Source: Apostichopus japonicus
Taxonomy: Eukaryota > Echinodermata > Holothuroidea > Aspidochirotida > Stichopodidae
NCBI RefSeq assembly: GCF_037975245.1
Contig: NC_092578.1
Location: 9,158,359 to 9,222,358, forward strand
Direction of reading: 5' to 3'
Length of the DNA: 64,000 nucleotides
The notes under the pieces were generated by a model. The model was not told the DNA's origin. It saw nothing but the letters and a program-made list of their open reading frames with translations, and ran no database searches. Below are positions 1 through 14,612 of this stretch, piece by piece; within the stretch, counting starts at the first letter, position 1, and every line of letters starts with the position of its first letter. Position numbers and translations under genes: made by a program.

Positions 1-2878
1 TCAGGAAAAATGTCATAACTCATGTTTAGGCAAACATATAAACTTGAAAATGAAAATGTGTATTTTTCACAGTCATACCATACCAGTACTGAATGGTACA
101 CATATGTAGTACATGTCACCAAGTTTTAATGAGAGTGTCACAGGGAAATAAAAAACATTGGTATTTTCTTTAGGACATAACATCACAAAAGTACTACCAT
201 CAGTGAGTAAAAGGTTACCAGTATTGTACTAAGTAGTTTAGAGAGTCATATTAATAGACACTTTATATCTAAATCTGAAGTACAGTGTCTTGCTACCACC
301 TTGACTTCCTAACTTTGACCTTTGTCAATCTCTGAGAATAAGTGAAGTGCAAGAACTCATAGGAAAGTACTTTTGCCAACTTCTATCATGATAACATTTG
401 GTAACCTTGGATTGTTGGTTTGTTTCAGTTGTCAATTTTTCACATGAGGTACTGAAAAGTTGTCTAGGAAGCATGAGAAAGGATTATTATGTACTTTACA
501 TAAGAGCAAACAGATCTGGAAGGTTACTATGGCAAATAAGTGTGTAGAATATCATAAAGCCATGAACTGTTGATCGTATAGTACTAATGTTATGAGAGTT
601 GAATGCACCTTCAGTATTCAAAGGCAGTCGCCTCTCTATTGGCTTTGAACTTCAAGGTTGCAAAGGGCGGTGGGGGTGAGAGTGAGATATTGCAGTAAAT
701 ACGTTGAATGTAAATTGTAATCACAGTGAGCAGGTACCTTATGATAGATACTCTGATTAAATGTTATCTGAATGATTTTGCAGCAACTCTTTAATAGTTT
801 ATACCTTTGTAAGTCTATGCATATTCAAACCCCCATGCTACTAACTGTGAAGCTATTCTAAGCTGTGTTTGATACTTTGATATATTGACAGCTCCTGCTC
901 TCTAGTACACACCCACATAGCGCGGTGTAAAGTTTTAACATTAACGCTCGCAAATAATTTCCATCTGTAAGGTGTCTGTCAACACTTCGCTTATAAAATG
1001 TCAGGGTGGTTTTGTAAGCCTAGTGTTAAGATGTAGTACTGTGATGTACAGTAGACCTATATAGTTACTGTGTATATATCATTGATTTTAAGCATCAACA
1101 AATAATATTTTTCTTTAACTTACCTTGATTACTATTAATTTTTTTTCCATGCTTTTCTTTTATAATTCACCTGAATAAGAAAATGGGAAGCCAGTTTATT
1201 TTAAAATTTTGAATCTGCATGAAATGGATAATCTGGTTGCCATGGGATTAGTCTATCATCTGTAAATAAATAAATAAATGTATTACTTAATACTTTTTTC
1301 CTTTTTTTTGTTTTCAAGTTTATGAGGTTATTACAGCTTTATTTACATCAATTGAAATTTTTAGGTATGTTTAAATTGAGCAAATGCAACATTTTTTTCC
1401 CAAGTTAATAGCATGGTGTAGAAAGTTCATATAACCTATTATAATATATTTGTATCAATTTGGAGACATTGATGATTTGAGCTAACTGATGTTGTATTTG
1501 ACAGGAAGAATTAATATAAAAGGATTTCCAATCAGGCAATTACAATTTTCAGTTCGTTTAGTTTTATATGTATTGGAAACAACTGTGTGAGATGATCAAT
1601 ATATTGTTTATTACAGTTTGGTGGAATATTGGGCAGTTTATTTTTTCTTCTAAATCTGGTGAGGAGGTTGATTTGAGTGATCTTTAAATAGTTTTGTACA
1701 CATGATCAGGTCATCCTATCATTCACTTATCTCATGATTTCATCCTGAATTACAATTATGCAAAAAATGTAAAAATAAAATAAAATAAAAAATGGGAAAT
1801 GAAAGGCATTTTTGGTGGAAAAACTTTTTAACTTGTGTATGTGTCAAGCCAGTGCAACCATCCAATAAATATTCCTTTTAAAAGTATGTAATTGAAAGAA
1901 AAAGGGTTTGATGCTATTTTGACGTCTGATGCATCCACCACTTCATAAATTTGGAAGCTTTTTATTGCTGATGTTGAAATTGTTATCAGCATAATTACAG
2001 CCAATTATTTCAACCATGGAGTATCTTTGAAAATCAGCTGTTTTGCATGGTTTGTGTTATTTGTATTAAGTAATACCTTAAACACTTAAAGTGTTATCTG
2101 TGTTAAGTAATACCTTAAAGGGTGAATTTATAAGAAGCAGCCCTTTATCAATAATAGAAGAAATGGCAACAGAAACTGTAGGGGTGTTAGAGATAAACAT
2201 TTTGGTTTGGGTCCTATGTTTTTGTCATAATTCCATTCGAACTGCACCTTCTTTTAATATTTATGAAAAACTAATTAACTAGTTTAACAAGATTTTAAAG
2301 AAGTCTTGTTAATCAAAAATGCCAATTGTTGTACGTGATGATAGAGAAATTGATTGTTGAGAAGATAATGCAGTGTTTGTCAGGTGATATTTATTTTTGA
2401 AAGAGCCTTACTATATAGTTAGGGGATGGTTGGTGATAGAGTCCAAGCACAATAAGTCATTTTAGACTATGCATATTCCCCTTAAAATTGTTAAGGTGCA
2501 AGTCTTCCAAGAGCACACATGGTATAATTTACTGTAAATATATGTTATTTTAAATAAATTAGGACTGTCGTCTTTTAGAGATACCTAATTTGAAGTAGTG
2601 GTGATTGTTTTGGGTAAAGTGATAATTGTCTATGTAAAGATTGACTTTACTGATAGATTGAATTGATGCACTGTGTTAAATTGAATTTGACAACACAGAT
2701 TCACTAACAACGGTGTGAATTGCTTTCTTCATGTGGTTGTCTTGTGCATTTCAAGTGCATTCAAGTAACATGAAATTATGATATTAAATATCAGAGTTGT
2801 AACCAGTCACTGGATTTATGGTTGACTCAAGTCTTTACAAATAAGTTTCCTGGCTTGAATCAAGTCACGTTAATCTCT
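1..2878. other. No gene recognised; AT-rich non-coding sequence
   Basis: All reading frames are short and none resembles a known family. Only A/T runs, an AAATA-type simple repeat near 1770-1790 and a short duplicated segment near 2065-2120 (AAGTAATACCTTAAA twice) stand out. It could be intron or 3' UTR of a gene lying to the left; the sequence does not decide. Confidence 0.5.
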
Positions 2879-3085
2879 ATGAGGACAGGGAGTCACCGTA
2901 GCCTTGTGCACTTGATATCTCTTTGAGGACAGGGAGTCACTGTAGCCTTGTGCACTTGATATCTCTATCAGGACAGGGAGTCACCGTAGCCTTGTGAGCT
3001 TGATATCTCTTATAAGGACAGGGAGTCACCGTAGCCTTGTGAGCTTGATATCTCTTATAAGGACAGGGAGTCACCGTAGCCTTGT
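2879..3085. repeat. Minisatellite, five copies of a 44-45 bp unit
   Basis: The core GGACAGGGAGTCAC begins at 2883, 2927, 2971, 3016 and 3061, giving spacings of 44, 44, 45 and 45 bases. Each core is followed by a GTAGCCTTGTG segment and, in the first four, a TTGATATCTCT segment. Copies differ by a few substitutions, so the array is locally expanded and recent. No coding role is visible. Confidence 0.9.
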
Positions 3086-6000
3086 GACTTATTACAACTC
3101 TTTAAAGAATACTGCTTATATATTTGCAAGTAAACTGTATTAATCTCTAAATTGTTTGGATTATTGTTTACATTGTCATTCTGAGTATAACGACCAATAA
3201 ATATGGCCACATGAATGAAGTATTCTACTATGCATTGGATCATCATGGAACTGTACATTGATGGAATTGAATTATATTGATTTCTTTTATTAATCAGTAG
3301 TTGCCAAAGATTATATTTACCGAAAAAAATGATCTAGTTGTTCATTGTTTAACTTCATGTTATCATTGATCTGTATAGCTTTTTTTTAACATATAGCATT
3401 TTTAAGCATGTACGCAGTTTAGGCCACCAGTTCTTTTTTGGCTGAAGATTGTTTGAAGAAAGCATTTTCTGGTGCCAATGTATAATTTTTTTCTTCGTTT
3501 TTGACTGAATGTATACATCGAAAATTTGTCCCTAAATCTTTGTTTATGTGCTCTTTTAAGACCACTATGTATCCACTATGTAAATGTGTTATACACTATG
3601 TCCAACTCATAAGATCGTTCAGAATGAGTAAAGCACTTTATGGTGAAATTTTTATCTCTTATGGAAAGGGGTGGAAGAGGGAATTTGGGATGATTAGATG
3701 AAGGTTTCACAAAGGACACCCAGATGGTTTGGTAGACCAATAATGCTATTTAATTTTCAACTGTGGTATAAGTTGGAGCCAATGGTAACAACGGTTTTGT
3801 GCCGTCCCATATGATGGGGATGGGTAAAGAAAGAGTAGTGTAGGGAGGACCAATGCCAGGATTTCTGTTTGCTTCAATTGTCGCACCAGAAATACTATTG
3901 AAGATCAGATGGTACCAATCTGCTTGAAACCCCATCATTTTTTCCCTGAATATTACAGTGAAATTACTGTAAATTAACTGATTCCATAAATTGTGTGAAA
4001 TATTGATTTTGTCTGTAAGTGTGATATTGTAGCTTATTTAATGCAGTTTGCTGGTTCCTTTGTGGAAAATTTCCGAGAGAAATAAAATCAAAATTGTATC
4101 CAACATTATAGTCCAGTAACTTGATTAGTTATCACAACTGCGTAGAGTTCAGAGAATAAAATAATACTCCATATAGTCCTTGAAAAAGGAGCGCCAGATG
4201 ATCCTTTTTCAGAAAACATTGGAGCTTAAGAATTTGTGTTGAGGTAACAAGGAAAGCAATTAGGGTTTCACTCAGGAACGGATACCACGCATATATTGGC
4301 AAGGTAAGTAAGGTCTTAGTGAGGTTGTAATGTATCCATCTGGGTCTAACTGATGTAGTGGAAGTCTTAAAAAAATATTCCTCTCAAATTCAAACAATCC
4401 TCAAAGACGTTCGTAACATCATGACTTCATTTATTCCCTTTTCAATGTTAAGTTTGTGTAGTTTTTTTTTCGTTACTGAATTGTTCCTGATTACTACGAC
4501 AATCTACATTTAAAGTTAGTGTTTTTGTTTTATGTTGCCTCATAAAGAAGGAACATACATCTTTGCACGCTGATAGAACACAGAAGAATTATGATGTAAA
4601 TTTGAGAAATACTTCTGATTAAGTCGGTTATTCCATTTTGTTCGTTATTTTGTTTAAAGTCATTTTTATATAATTACTTTTTCTAATATGGTTGGTTCAT
4701 GAAACATTTGATAAACATTGGTGGCTATGTGATTATTCCCTTTGATTACTACAGACACACAGTTCCATTATCTAACGAATGTGGATGAATCATTCTCAAA
4801 TAACCATCGGATGTTTCGTCATTCCTTTTATATTAGCCATTTAATTATATTTTTCATGTTTTTTTATTGTAAAGTGGTGAAATAGCGTAAATGCTTTTGT
4901 TTTCTTGTGAACTATGATTTATGACTTACTTCATGAAGATTCAACATCTATTTGGTGAAATAGGAAAGAAATTAAGGGGTAACATGTCATTATTTGTTAA
5001 AGACCAGAAATGTTATTAATATCCAGTGACAGCAGATTTGCTAAATTATCTAGATATTTGTATGTGTAGTTCATATGTCATTTGAAGTCAACAGAGGTTC
5101 AAATGCGAAGACCTTGTACTACACTGAGCTGCCACTGTAGGTCAAAGTCTCAAAACTAGTTTCAAAAGTCTCAAACTAGCTTTAGATGTGCTTACACCAA
5201 CAGGAAAACATTGGCAGGTAGGTCTGCATTAGGGCAATGACTGTGCTCATCATAACATATTCAGTTCTCAAACTCCATGGTGTGGTATGCAGAGACTGAT
5301 ATACCAAAGAAAAAATGAAATTTGTACTGAAATGTCACCAGTCTCGGAGCTGTTTTAGCCACAAACTAGAAACGGTAGAAACTCGTTAGATATTCTTTGG
5401 GCTGCTGATCCCATCAGTTGTGACGGGAAAGATCTTTTCGAAATGTTGGTGCAGTAGCTTGCTGCATACCTAAGGTGCTTAATCTCATTGTCATTCTTTT
5501 GTACGCGAATAATGTAAGTGATTGTCGCAAGAAGAAGACGTGTGTTTTGCGTAGTCACTTTCACTGAAACATCTTTGCCCCTTTTTTTTTATGTCTAATT
5601 ATGAAATTAATTGTAAGTCTGTAGGAGTGTGCAATGGACCTTTTGTACATACGCCAATAAATGCCTTAATATGCTAATCCCAACGTACCTTTTCTTATTG
5701 TTTGTTTTATTTTATATGTGATATTCCATACTGTCCATGGCTGCGTTGTGTGATCGGCATTTAAGTCGATGTGTCTTTATTGCAGCAGATTATTGTAAAG
5801 TTTCGATACTTCTGACATACACTACCATAATGATGTAGTTACTTAACTGGATTAGTGGCAGTTCATTTGTGATATGTATAAAATTACTGAATTGCCTTTT
5901 CGGGTACGAAAAGTACAGAAAGTAGTATTGAACATCAGACACTTCCACAGTACCAGATTGTCTAAATTAGCAACATTGAAGTTCGCATACAATGCGCATG

Positions 6001-7149
6001 ATTGTTACAATTTTATAATGTTCACACTGTCTTTGATCAACAGATATACTTTACCATTTTACATCACATAGTTATGGTATACAAACATTCTCAAATACAA
6101 GATCTTCAGATAGTTTCCTTCTTGTGGACTTTGTATTAACACTGATATTTGACAACCATTAAATACATTATGCCCTTGCCAAAAATACTGGACGCCCAAA
6201 TTCTACAAGTTTTTTGGGGGCAAATATACCTCCCAGATCTCCTGAAATAACACTTCCCAGACCGAATGGTGCTCCTAAACTTCTTTAAGTTTTAGATCTC
6301 ATGGCTTAGAAGTTTAGTTTGGGGAGTATGTAGGCGTCTGCAGAACAAAAATTAGGGGACAGATAACCCAAGTAAACTTTTGTATACGATGGGGTCCTCT
6401 CCCAGAAACAATTATAGACTGCCGCAAATGCGATTTCCGTTCTATATTTAACAATTGTGGATAAATATAATAAAATGAGAACTGCTGCATGTCATTTGCA
6501 CAATGCTGGATCAAACTGCGCCAAAGTTCAATACAGGGGAATTTGAAATGCAGCCTTTTGGTCTAGAACAAATTGGTGGGAACACTGTATATCATGTCCC
6601 CACCACTGAAAAAGTTGATGGGGACGCGTCCCCCTTTCCACACCAAGATCTGCGCCCATGCATATTATAACAATTTTTGGTACTGTACAGCCTAGGCATA
6701 GTTCCTTGATGCATTTATCGTGATGCCGGAACTTGTGCAAATGTTTTCAGGTATTTTAACACCACACGAAAGCATGATAAGCCAGTGTTGGTCTTGGTGT
6801 TAATAAACTAGACTAAAGCCTAGCCACAGGTTGTACCTGCCAGTTTGTATCTTAACTGATGTAAGTGAGGCATGATATTGTTAATGTTAGACGTCACACG
6901 GTGCGTTTTCCCATCGCAAATCCTGTCTGAAATTTCATGAAATGTTACTTCTGATTTGGTTCACACTAGCAGTCTGTTTTTATTCTATGTTCGCTGAGAT
7001 TTCGACACAAATTGTGTTTGGCTTTCGCTGAACTATTCCTTTGTTTGATGCAATATCCTACATGCAGACTAATGCCTGATGTTCTGACAAGGGTGAACGT
7101 GGTTGCCGCACTTGCTTAGAGGTATGCGGAGAAGTTATTACCGATTTCA
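3086..7149. other. No gene recognised; scattered polyadenylation-like signals
   Basis: No frame resembles a known protein and no exon with convincing splice sites was found. AATAAA hexamers occur near 4080 and 5656, so a 3' UTR of an upstream + strand gene is possible but unproven. The stretch at about 6530-6665 looks like one end of a hAT-like element read on the - strand (ATGGGCGCAG followed by C/G-rich DNA); its partner end was not found. Confidence 0.4.
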
Positions 7150-7256
7150 AACTGGGAATGTGTTTACGGTACAGGCCTCTTCGAATTCCAATGTGCCGCA
7201 AATGGACGTAATATGAATGGTATGCCAGTATACAGCAAACGATGGGGTACACCCCT

Positions 7257-7365
7257 CAGTCCGACAAGTTTTCAGTCCGAAAATAAAATACACGTTTTCA
7301 GTCCGAAAATGAAATACACGTTTTCAGTCCGAAAATGAGATACACGTTTTCAGTTGGAGAATGAA
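7257..7365 (+). repeat. Left subterminal iterons of the 5.5-kb element
   Basis: About four CAGTCCGA cores occur, the main ones spaced about 26 bp and separated by AAATACACGTTTT-type spacers. The same motif appears in opposite orientation at 12430-12700. Inverted subterminal arrays like this often bind transposase, but that role is inference here. Confidence 0.8.
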
Positions 7366-7544
7366 AGCATGCAGTTTTAATGCCATAATACCACCAATAA
7401 ACGGTGACAGCCCGAACTGATAGTAAAGAAAACGATTGAATCTTTCGTATTATGTCTCACATCGCCGGCCTTAACAAAGACTTGTTGTTACATTTACATT
7501 GTGTTACATTTTGTACTTTTCATTCGACTGCCAAGTATTGCCAA

Positions 7545-7681
<137 letters not shown>

Positions 7682-7967
7682 GCATTTTTCAATTTCATTT
7701 TTTTTTTTCATTTTTCAATTTTTGCAATTTAATAAAACAACATTCAAATACTTGAATATGTAGTACAAAATGCACAGAAGGTCCACTTTGTTGGTGCAGT
7801 TTTAGGTGATTTTGTGGTTTTCCCCTTCATACCAAAGTTGAGTGTACCACTGCCCTTGGAAGTACCCCCCCCCCCATCCGTAAACTGAACCTTCAGACTC
7901 ACACATAGACTCGTAGACCAGACGTCAAACTAGGTAAATTGTTATTTTTACAATTGGACACATTCTA

Positions 7968-8033
7968 CTAGGAGCAGGGATACTAGGAGCAGGGATACTA
8001 GGAGCAGGGATATTATTATTATTATTATTATCA
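7968..8033. repeat. Short 15-bp tandem repeat next to (TTA)n
   Basis: ACTAGGAGCAGGGAT is repeated three times, followed directly by a TTA trinucleotide run. It is simple sequence with no further feature visible. Confidence 0.85.
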
Positions 8034-8698
8034 TTATACGGTGGAGGGTGGGGCGTGAACGTTTGAAAATGTGATCATAAAGACCTCTAAATGCAATGAT
8101 TATAAAGCAAACATTAAACTGATGTAATTTTGGACACTCCCTCACTCCTTCTCGGCCTCGTGCACCCCCTCACCCCCTTCTCTCCCTCTTATATCCCCCT
8201 CGAACTCGATAATCTTGTTCATATACGATACTTTTTTTTCTACATCTTCTACAATACGTATAAGCAATAATACAACCGTCATCTTGTATGCAATTCAGAA
8301 AAGGCTATAAGAAAGCCTTGTCGTTAAACACTGGCAAGCAATAATTGATTCATTTATTAACGTAACGTTAAGTTTGACTTGACTTGACAAGACTCTTCGA
8401 CCGAGGAGCCGAGGATTATGGTTCATTTCGTCTTATATATTTACAAGAGGAACAATTAAAAATCAGTAATCGCACAAAATGAACTAAACTCGGGCTATGA
8501 TTTTTGGTTCCTTGCTTTAGCAAAAGGAACCTATGCAGTCAGGTTGGCGTGTGTGTGTGTGTGTGTGTCTGTGTGTGCATCTGTGACACTTTCTTGGGTA
8601 CGCTCTATCTCAATAAGGGAAAGTTGGATTGAGGCCAAACTTGGAATATAGATCCGCCATATGGAGAAGGTGTGCCCTATTGTTTTTGGTGCCCACAA

Positions 8699-8714
8699 AG
8701 GTCACCAAAGGTCA
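8699..8714 (+). other. AGGTCA direct repeat, 4-bp spacer (DR4-like)
   Basis: AGGTCA-CCAA-AGGTCA is seen directly. The identical 16-mer recurs at 8847, 9506, 9802 and 10202. Direct repeats with a 4-bp spacer are the classic site layout for thyroid-hormone/LXR-type nuclear receptors in vertebrates. Function here is unproven and the copies may simply reflect repeat amplification. Confidence 0.45.
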
Positions 8715-8965
8715 GTTATGGTCCAAAAACCGAACATATTAAAACTGCAATAACTCCCAGTGCCAATGTGCGACAAGGTTGATATTTTGGGAAAAGTTGT
8801 GAACTGGTTAGGGGAACATTTTCAAACTTAACGGTCATGTGATCCGAGGTCACCAAAGGTCAATGAATGATAAAAAACTAGTATTTTTGCGATAACTTGA
8901 GAACGAAATGTCCGTTAGGGTTGGGAGTTGCTTCAATGTTATCCAATTGTCGACCCGCATCTGGG

Positions 8966-8999
8966 TGACCCTTGACCTCAATTTGACCTCTGGTGACCT
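8966..8999 (-). other. Four-half-site TGACCY cluster (DR1, DR5, DR4 layout)
   Basis: Four half-sites lie in one orientation: TGACCC, 1 base, TGACCT, 5 bases, TGACCT, 4 bases, TGACCT. Read on the - strand these are AGGTCA-type sites with spacers of 4, 5 and 1. The same 34-bp block recurs at 9921-9954 and 10321-10354. Confidence 0.5.
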
Positions 9000-9920
9000 T
9001 TACGTGTTTTTTGGGATTTTTACAGTTTTGATGCTATTTTCAGATGTCAAAGGTACCTTCTGATCATAAATGTCAATGGGTTGACCCCGTGTGACCTTTA
9101 TGTGCGAAGTTATATGGGGTCAAAGTTTTTCGGTCGGAGTTAGGATGGTTGTACAGACTTTTCGTTTTGTTTTTTGGAATCAGGAGATTAAACTACATCT
9201 GAAACCAAGGTCAAAAGGTCAAAGGTCACATTAGAAAAAATGTGCTTATTTTGGGAGGAAACGAGCAAAAAAGAAAATGTTTGGTTTTGATGCTAGATTT
9301 GGATATCAAAGGTACCTTCCGATCAAAAATGTCAATTGGTTGACACCCGTGTGACCTTCGTGTGCGAAGTTATACGAGGTCAAAGTTAATTTTCAGACAT
9401 TTAATGCAACAACTCCCAGTTCCAAGGTGTGAAATGGTTGATATTTTTGGACAAGTTGCAAATGGTATAGGGAAATATTTTCAAACTTAACGGTCATGTG
9501 ATCCGAGGTCACCAAAGGTCAATTAATGTCAAAAAACTAGTATTTTGGGGGTAGAAAATGGGCAAAGAAAAAAATGTTTGAATTTTTATAGTTTGATGCT
9601 CTAATTTAGGTCTCATCAATCAAAAATGTCAATAAGTTGACCCAAGGTGACCTTTGTACGTTAAGTTATATGAGGTCAAAGTTAATTTTCAGACATTTAG
9701 TGTAATAACTCCGAGTGCCAAGGTGTTACACAGTTGATATTTTGAGACAAGTTGCAAATGGTATAGGGGAATATTTTCAAACTTAACGGTCATGTGATCC
9801 GAGGTCACCAAAGGTCAATTAATGATAAAAAACTAGTATTTTTGCGATAACTTGAGAACAAATTGTCCGTTAGAGTTGGGAGTTGCTTCAATGAAATCCA
9901 ATTGTCGACCCGCATCTGGG

Positions 9921-9954
9921 TGACCCTTGACCTCAATTTGACCTCTGGTGACCT
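9921..9954 (-). other. Second copy of the four-half-site TGACCY cluster
   Basis: Identical in order and spacing to the block at 8966-8999, inside the next well-preserved module of the repeat. Confidence 0.5.
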
Positions 9955-10320
9955 TTTTAGTGTTTTGTGGATTTTTACAGTTTCGATGCTATTTTCAGAT
10001 GTTAAAGGTAGCTTCTGATCATAAATGTCAATAGGTTGACCCCCGTGTGACCTTCGTGTGCGAAGTTATATGAGGTCAAAGTTAATTTTCAGACATTTAA
10101 TGCAATAACTCCCAGTTCCAAGGTGTGACAAGGTTGATATTTTTGGAGTAGTTGCAAATGGTATAGGGGAATATTTTCAAACTTAACGGTCATGTGATCC
10201 GAGGTCACCAAAGGTCAATTAATGATAAAAAACTAGTATTTTTGCAATAACTTGAGAACAAATTGTCCGTTAGAGTTGGGAGTTGCTTCAATGAAATCCA
10301 ATTGTCGACCCGCATCTGGG

Positions 10321-10354
10321 TGACCCTTGACCTCAATTTGACCTCTGGTGACCT
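10321..10354 (-). other. Third copy of the four-half-site TGACCY cluster
   Basis: Again the same half-site order and spacers. It starts 400 bp after the second copy, which gives the module period in this part of the array. Confidence 0.5.
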
Positions 10355-11148
10355 TTTCGTGTTTTGTGGATTTTTTACAGTTTCGATGCTATTTTCAGAT
10401 GTTAAAGGTAGCTTCTGATCATAAATGCCAATAGGTTGACCCCTGTGTGACCTTCGTGTGCGAAGTTATATGAGGTCAAAGTTAATTTTCAGACATTTAA
10501 TGCAATAACTCACAGTTCCAAGGTGTGACAAGGTTGATATATTTTGAGTAGTTGCAAATGGTATAGGGGAATATTTTCAAACTTAACGGTCATGTGATAC
10601 AAGGTCACAAAAGATCAGCTAATGTTAAAAAAGTAGTATTATGGGGGGAGAAAATGGGCAAAGAAAAAATGTTTGAATTTTTACAGTCATGCTCTATTTA
10701 GGTCTCACCGATCAAAAATGTCAATTGGTTGACCTCCGGGTGACCTTTGTGTGTGAAGTTACATACAAGTTCAAAGTTAATTTTTTGACATTTAATGCAA
10801 TTAAATCTCAATGCCAAGGTGTGACATGGTTGATATTTTGGGACAAGTTGTGAATGGGGTGGTGGAACATTTTGAAACTTAAAGGTCATGTCATCTGAGG
10901 TCACCATTGTTATCATATCTGTTGACACGCTTGTAGGTCTCTTATATTTCTTACATTTTCGACGCCATATTTAGATCTCAAAAGTGGCTTTTGATAAAAA
11001 ATCCGATCACATTTTGTGATCACAAAAGTGTTGGCTATAGTGTTGGTTACTTTATGGGAACATGTAGGACCACAATTACTTGGACTATTTCAGCCCAATA
11101 TTGCTCGATAATATTATGTGTATTGTCATATACCCCAAGCAAGGAACC

Positions 11149-12414
<1,266 letters not shown>

Positions 12415-12429
12415 GAACAGTATATAATT

Positions 12430-12700
12430 AAGCTCCGACTGAGAACGTGGATTTTATTTTCGGACTGAGAACGTGTCGGACTGAAAACTCGTTTTTCGGA
12501 CTGAAAACGTGTATTTTATTTTCGGACTGAAATCGTGTATTTTATTTTCGGACTGAAAACGTGTCGGACTGAAACTCGTTTCTTCGGACTGAGAACGTGG
12601 ATTTTATTTTCGGACTGAAAACGTGTCGGACTGAAAACTCGTTTTTTCGGACTAAAAACGTGTATTTTATTTTCGGACTGAAAACGTGTCGGACTGACAA
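12430..12700 (-). repeat. Right subterminal iterons of the 5.5-kb element
   Basis: About a dozen CGGACTGA cores separated by GAACGTGTATTTTATTTT-like spacers. They run in the opposite sense to the array at 7257-7365, as expected for the two ends of one element. Confidence 0.8.
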
Positions 12701-12757
12701 CGTGTACCCCAAGCGATAACTAAAATACAACGTGTACTGTATACTTTGTCTGACCAC

Positions 12758-14490
12758 CAGTGGCGTCGCCAAGGGGGGGCCAGGGGGGGCACGTGCCCCC
12801 CCCCCCCCCTGGAAAACCTAGTGCCCCCCCGAGTGCCCCCCCCCCATCTGAGATTTGGGTTGGTAAAAAAATATATATATATTTTGTTATATTCAACTCC
12901 CATCATTTGAGTTGGTTTTTCATAAGGACAAAGAAGCACAGTAATTCGTATTTTCTTCAAATGAGCTGCGAAAAAATGAACAAGTTTATCCTTGAACGTC
13001 GGGTATCGAAGTCGTAACCCGCGCCATCACAACAGGTGTCGATATTTACATTGAATGTGTCAGTGCTCACGCCATACCAGCGGATATACAAGTCCGCTTC
13101 GCGAGCTACATGACTGTGAGAAGGGAGGGTACTGCAATATGTTGCCTTGGTCTGAGGTTGACAGGTTAGGAGCTGACGAAATGTGAGAATGTGAGGGTCC
13201 GCAGGCACCATACTTGCCTATATTTGTGGACCGATATATTAACCCTGTTGTGTAGGGGGTGCAGAGGTCGTTTGAGGTCAGATGCTTGTAGGAACAAATG
13301 GCGAATGTTCACACCTGCATATTGAGCCATACTCGATGTGTGATCAAACTTGGATTGCATGGTGAGATCCCTGATAGGAGCCAATAACGATGCTGGAACC
13401 TGTTACATCTTAATAGATAATGGGCGAAAACGAGAAGGACAAGAAAGGAGTCGGGGTCATGCACACATTAATTCAACAAATGTAGGTTCTATTGATAGGG
13501 TTAGGCATAATATCGACAGCATGTGGTTCATATCCTCTGCAAAATTCTGCGCCTTGTTAAAATCATTACCTCAAAAATAGCAATTTCTGGAGATATCTTC
13601 AGATCGAATTTAGCATCAAATGTGGCAGCATTTTGCATCTAGCCCATCCTCCGTATGCGAAAATTTTCCAAAGGGGAGGGGGGGCAGTGGCGGCGGAACC
13701 GGGGGGCTTGGGGGGCTCGGCCCCCCAATGAAAAAGTTGAGGGGGCAAATGCATGATAACCCCCCCTCAATATTTACCAAGGCTCCGAAACGTGCATCTG
13801 CCCATTTTTCAATGCATACTTGTCGATCTGTCCGATGCACACGTATACTATATAGGTGTAATAATTTTAGTAAATGCTGGGGGGGGGGACCCTCGGCCTG
13901 TCCCCTGGCTATAGACCATATTGTCACCCCAACCGCGTCTTCACGCCCCGTGAAAAGTGGAAGCAGTGAGTGTGAGTACCGGTAAGCGCAACACAACTTC
14001 GTCTTAGGCCAATGACTTGCTTCATTTCAGCCAGTTCTCCATCATCCCCTTACTACACTCAAAAACGTCTTTGCGAGTACACTACGAGTAATAGCTACTC
14101 TCTTAAAACACCATCGAATATACAAATTACAATGTTTTTACAGACTTTTACGTGCAATCTGAGAAATTGCAGGCTTGAGACCCATATTTTAGGGCTAGGT
14201 ATTCGCAGCATAAAACACTCGGGAAGTGCCGTTTCCGGCCATCTGGGGGTTTGAAAAACCCAAAATTTTCTTGTACGCTCCGCGCCAACCGATGGTGGCG
14301 CTCCACTTAGATAGTCTCTACACATTAGCCCCCCCCCCAATAATTTTCCCGTTCCGCCGCGCCTGAAGGGGAACCCCCTCCCCTTAGACCCCTCACCAGG
14401 AAGTTGATCCGTATCCACCTAAGTGCCCCCCATCAAATGCTGGTGCCCCCCCTGTGCCCCCCCAGACTGAAAAGTCTGGTGACGCCACTG
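12758..14490. mobile_element. hAT-like non-autonomous element, 1733 bp
   Basis: Termini are CAGTGGCGTCGCC on the left and GGTGACGCCACTG on the right. They are flanked by a perfect 8-bp target duplication, CTGACCAC at 12750-12757 and at 14491-14498. An 8-bp duplication with CAGTGGCG-type ends is characteristic of hAT transposons. The interior is rich in poly-G/C tracts and has no transposase. It interrupts repeat family E. Confidence 0.85.
13685..14365. mobile_element. Probable nested hAT-like element
   Basis: CAGTGGCGGCGGAAC at the left faces GTTCCGCCGCGCCTG at the right, an imperfect inverted pair. Both flanks are G-rich (AGGGGAGGG-like), so the target duplication cannot be read cleanly. 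The outer flanks resume the AATTTTCCAAAGGGGAGG sequence also seen in the element at 32630-33817. Confidence 0.5.
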
Positions 14491-14612
14491 CTGACCACCG
14501 CACTGGCGGACTCTTAAATTAGAGGGCGGACTCTGAATCTAGTTCATAGACATTAATTAAATCCCAATGTAATAGAAAGCAATGATTTTTTTAAATATCC
14601 CAAGTTATGACG

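Larger units (their letters stand above)
8506..11148. mobile_element. Repeat element rich in AGGTCA half-sites, with 12-bp inverted ends
   Basis: It begins GGTTCCTTGCTT and ends AAGCAAGGAACC, a perfect 12-bp inverted pair; the left end also forms a small hairpin with AAGGAACC at about 8524-8531. The interior consists of diverged tandem modules of about 300-400 bp. These share AACTTAACGGTCATGTGAT, a degenerate GACCCGCATCTGGGTGACC box and many AGGTCA/TGACCT motifs. A GT microsatellite lies near 8551-8570. No protein or clear target duplication was found, so mobility is inferred from the ends only. It lies wholly inside the 5.5-kb element. Confidence 0.5.

Noticed and set aside
13616-13996. Overlapping Pro/Gly-rich frames on both strands
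   Set aside because: They translate the poly-G/C tracts typical of these hAT-like elements.
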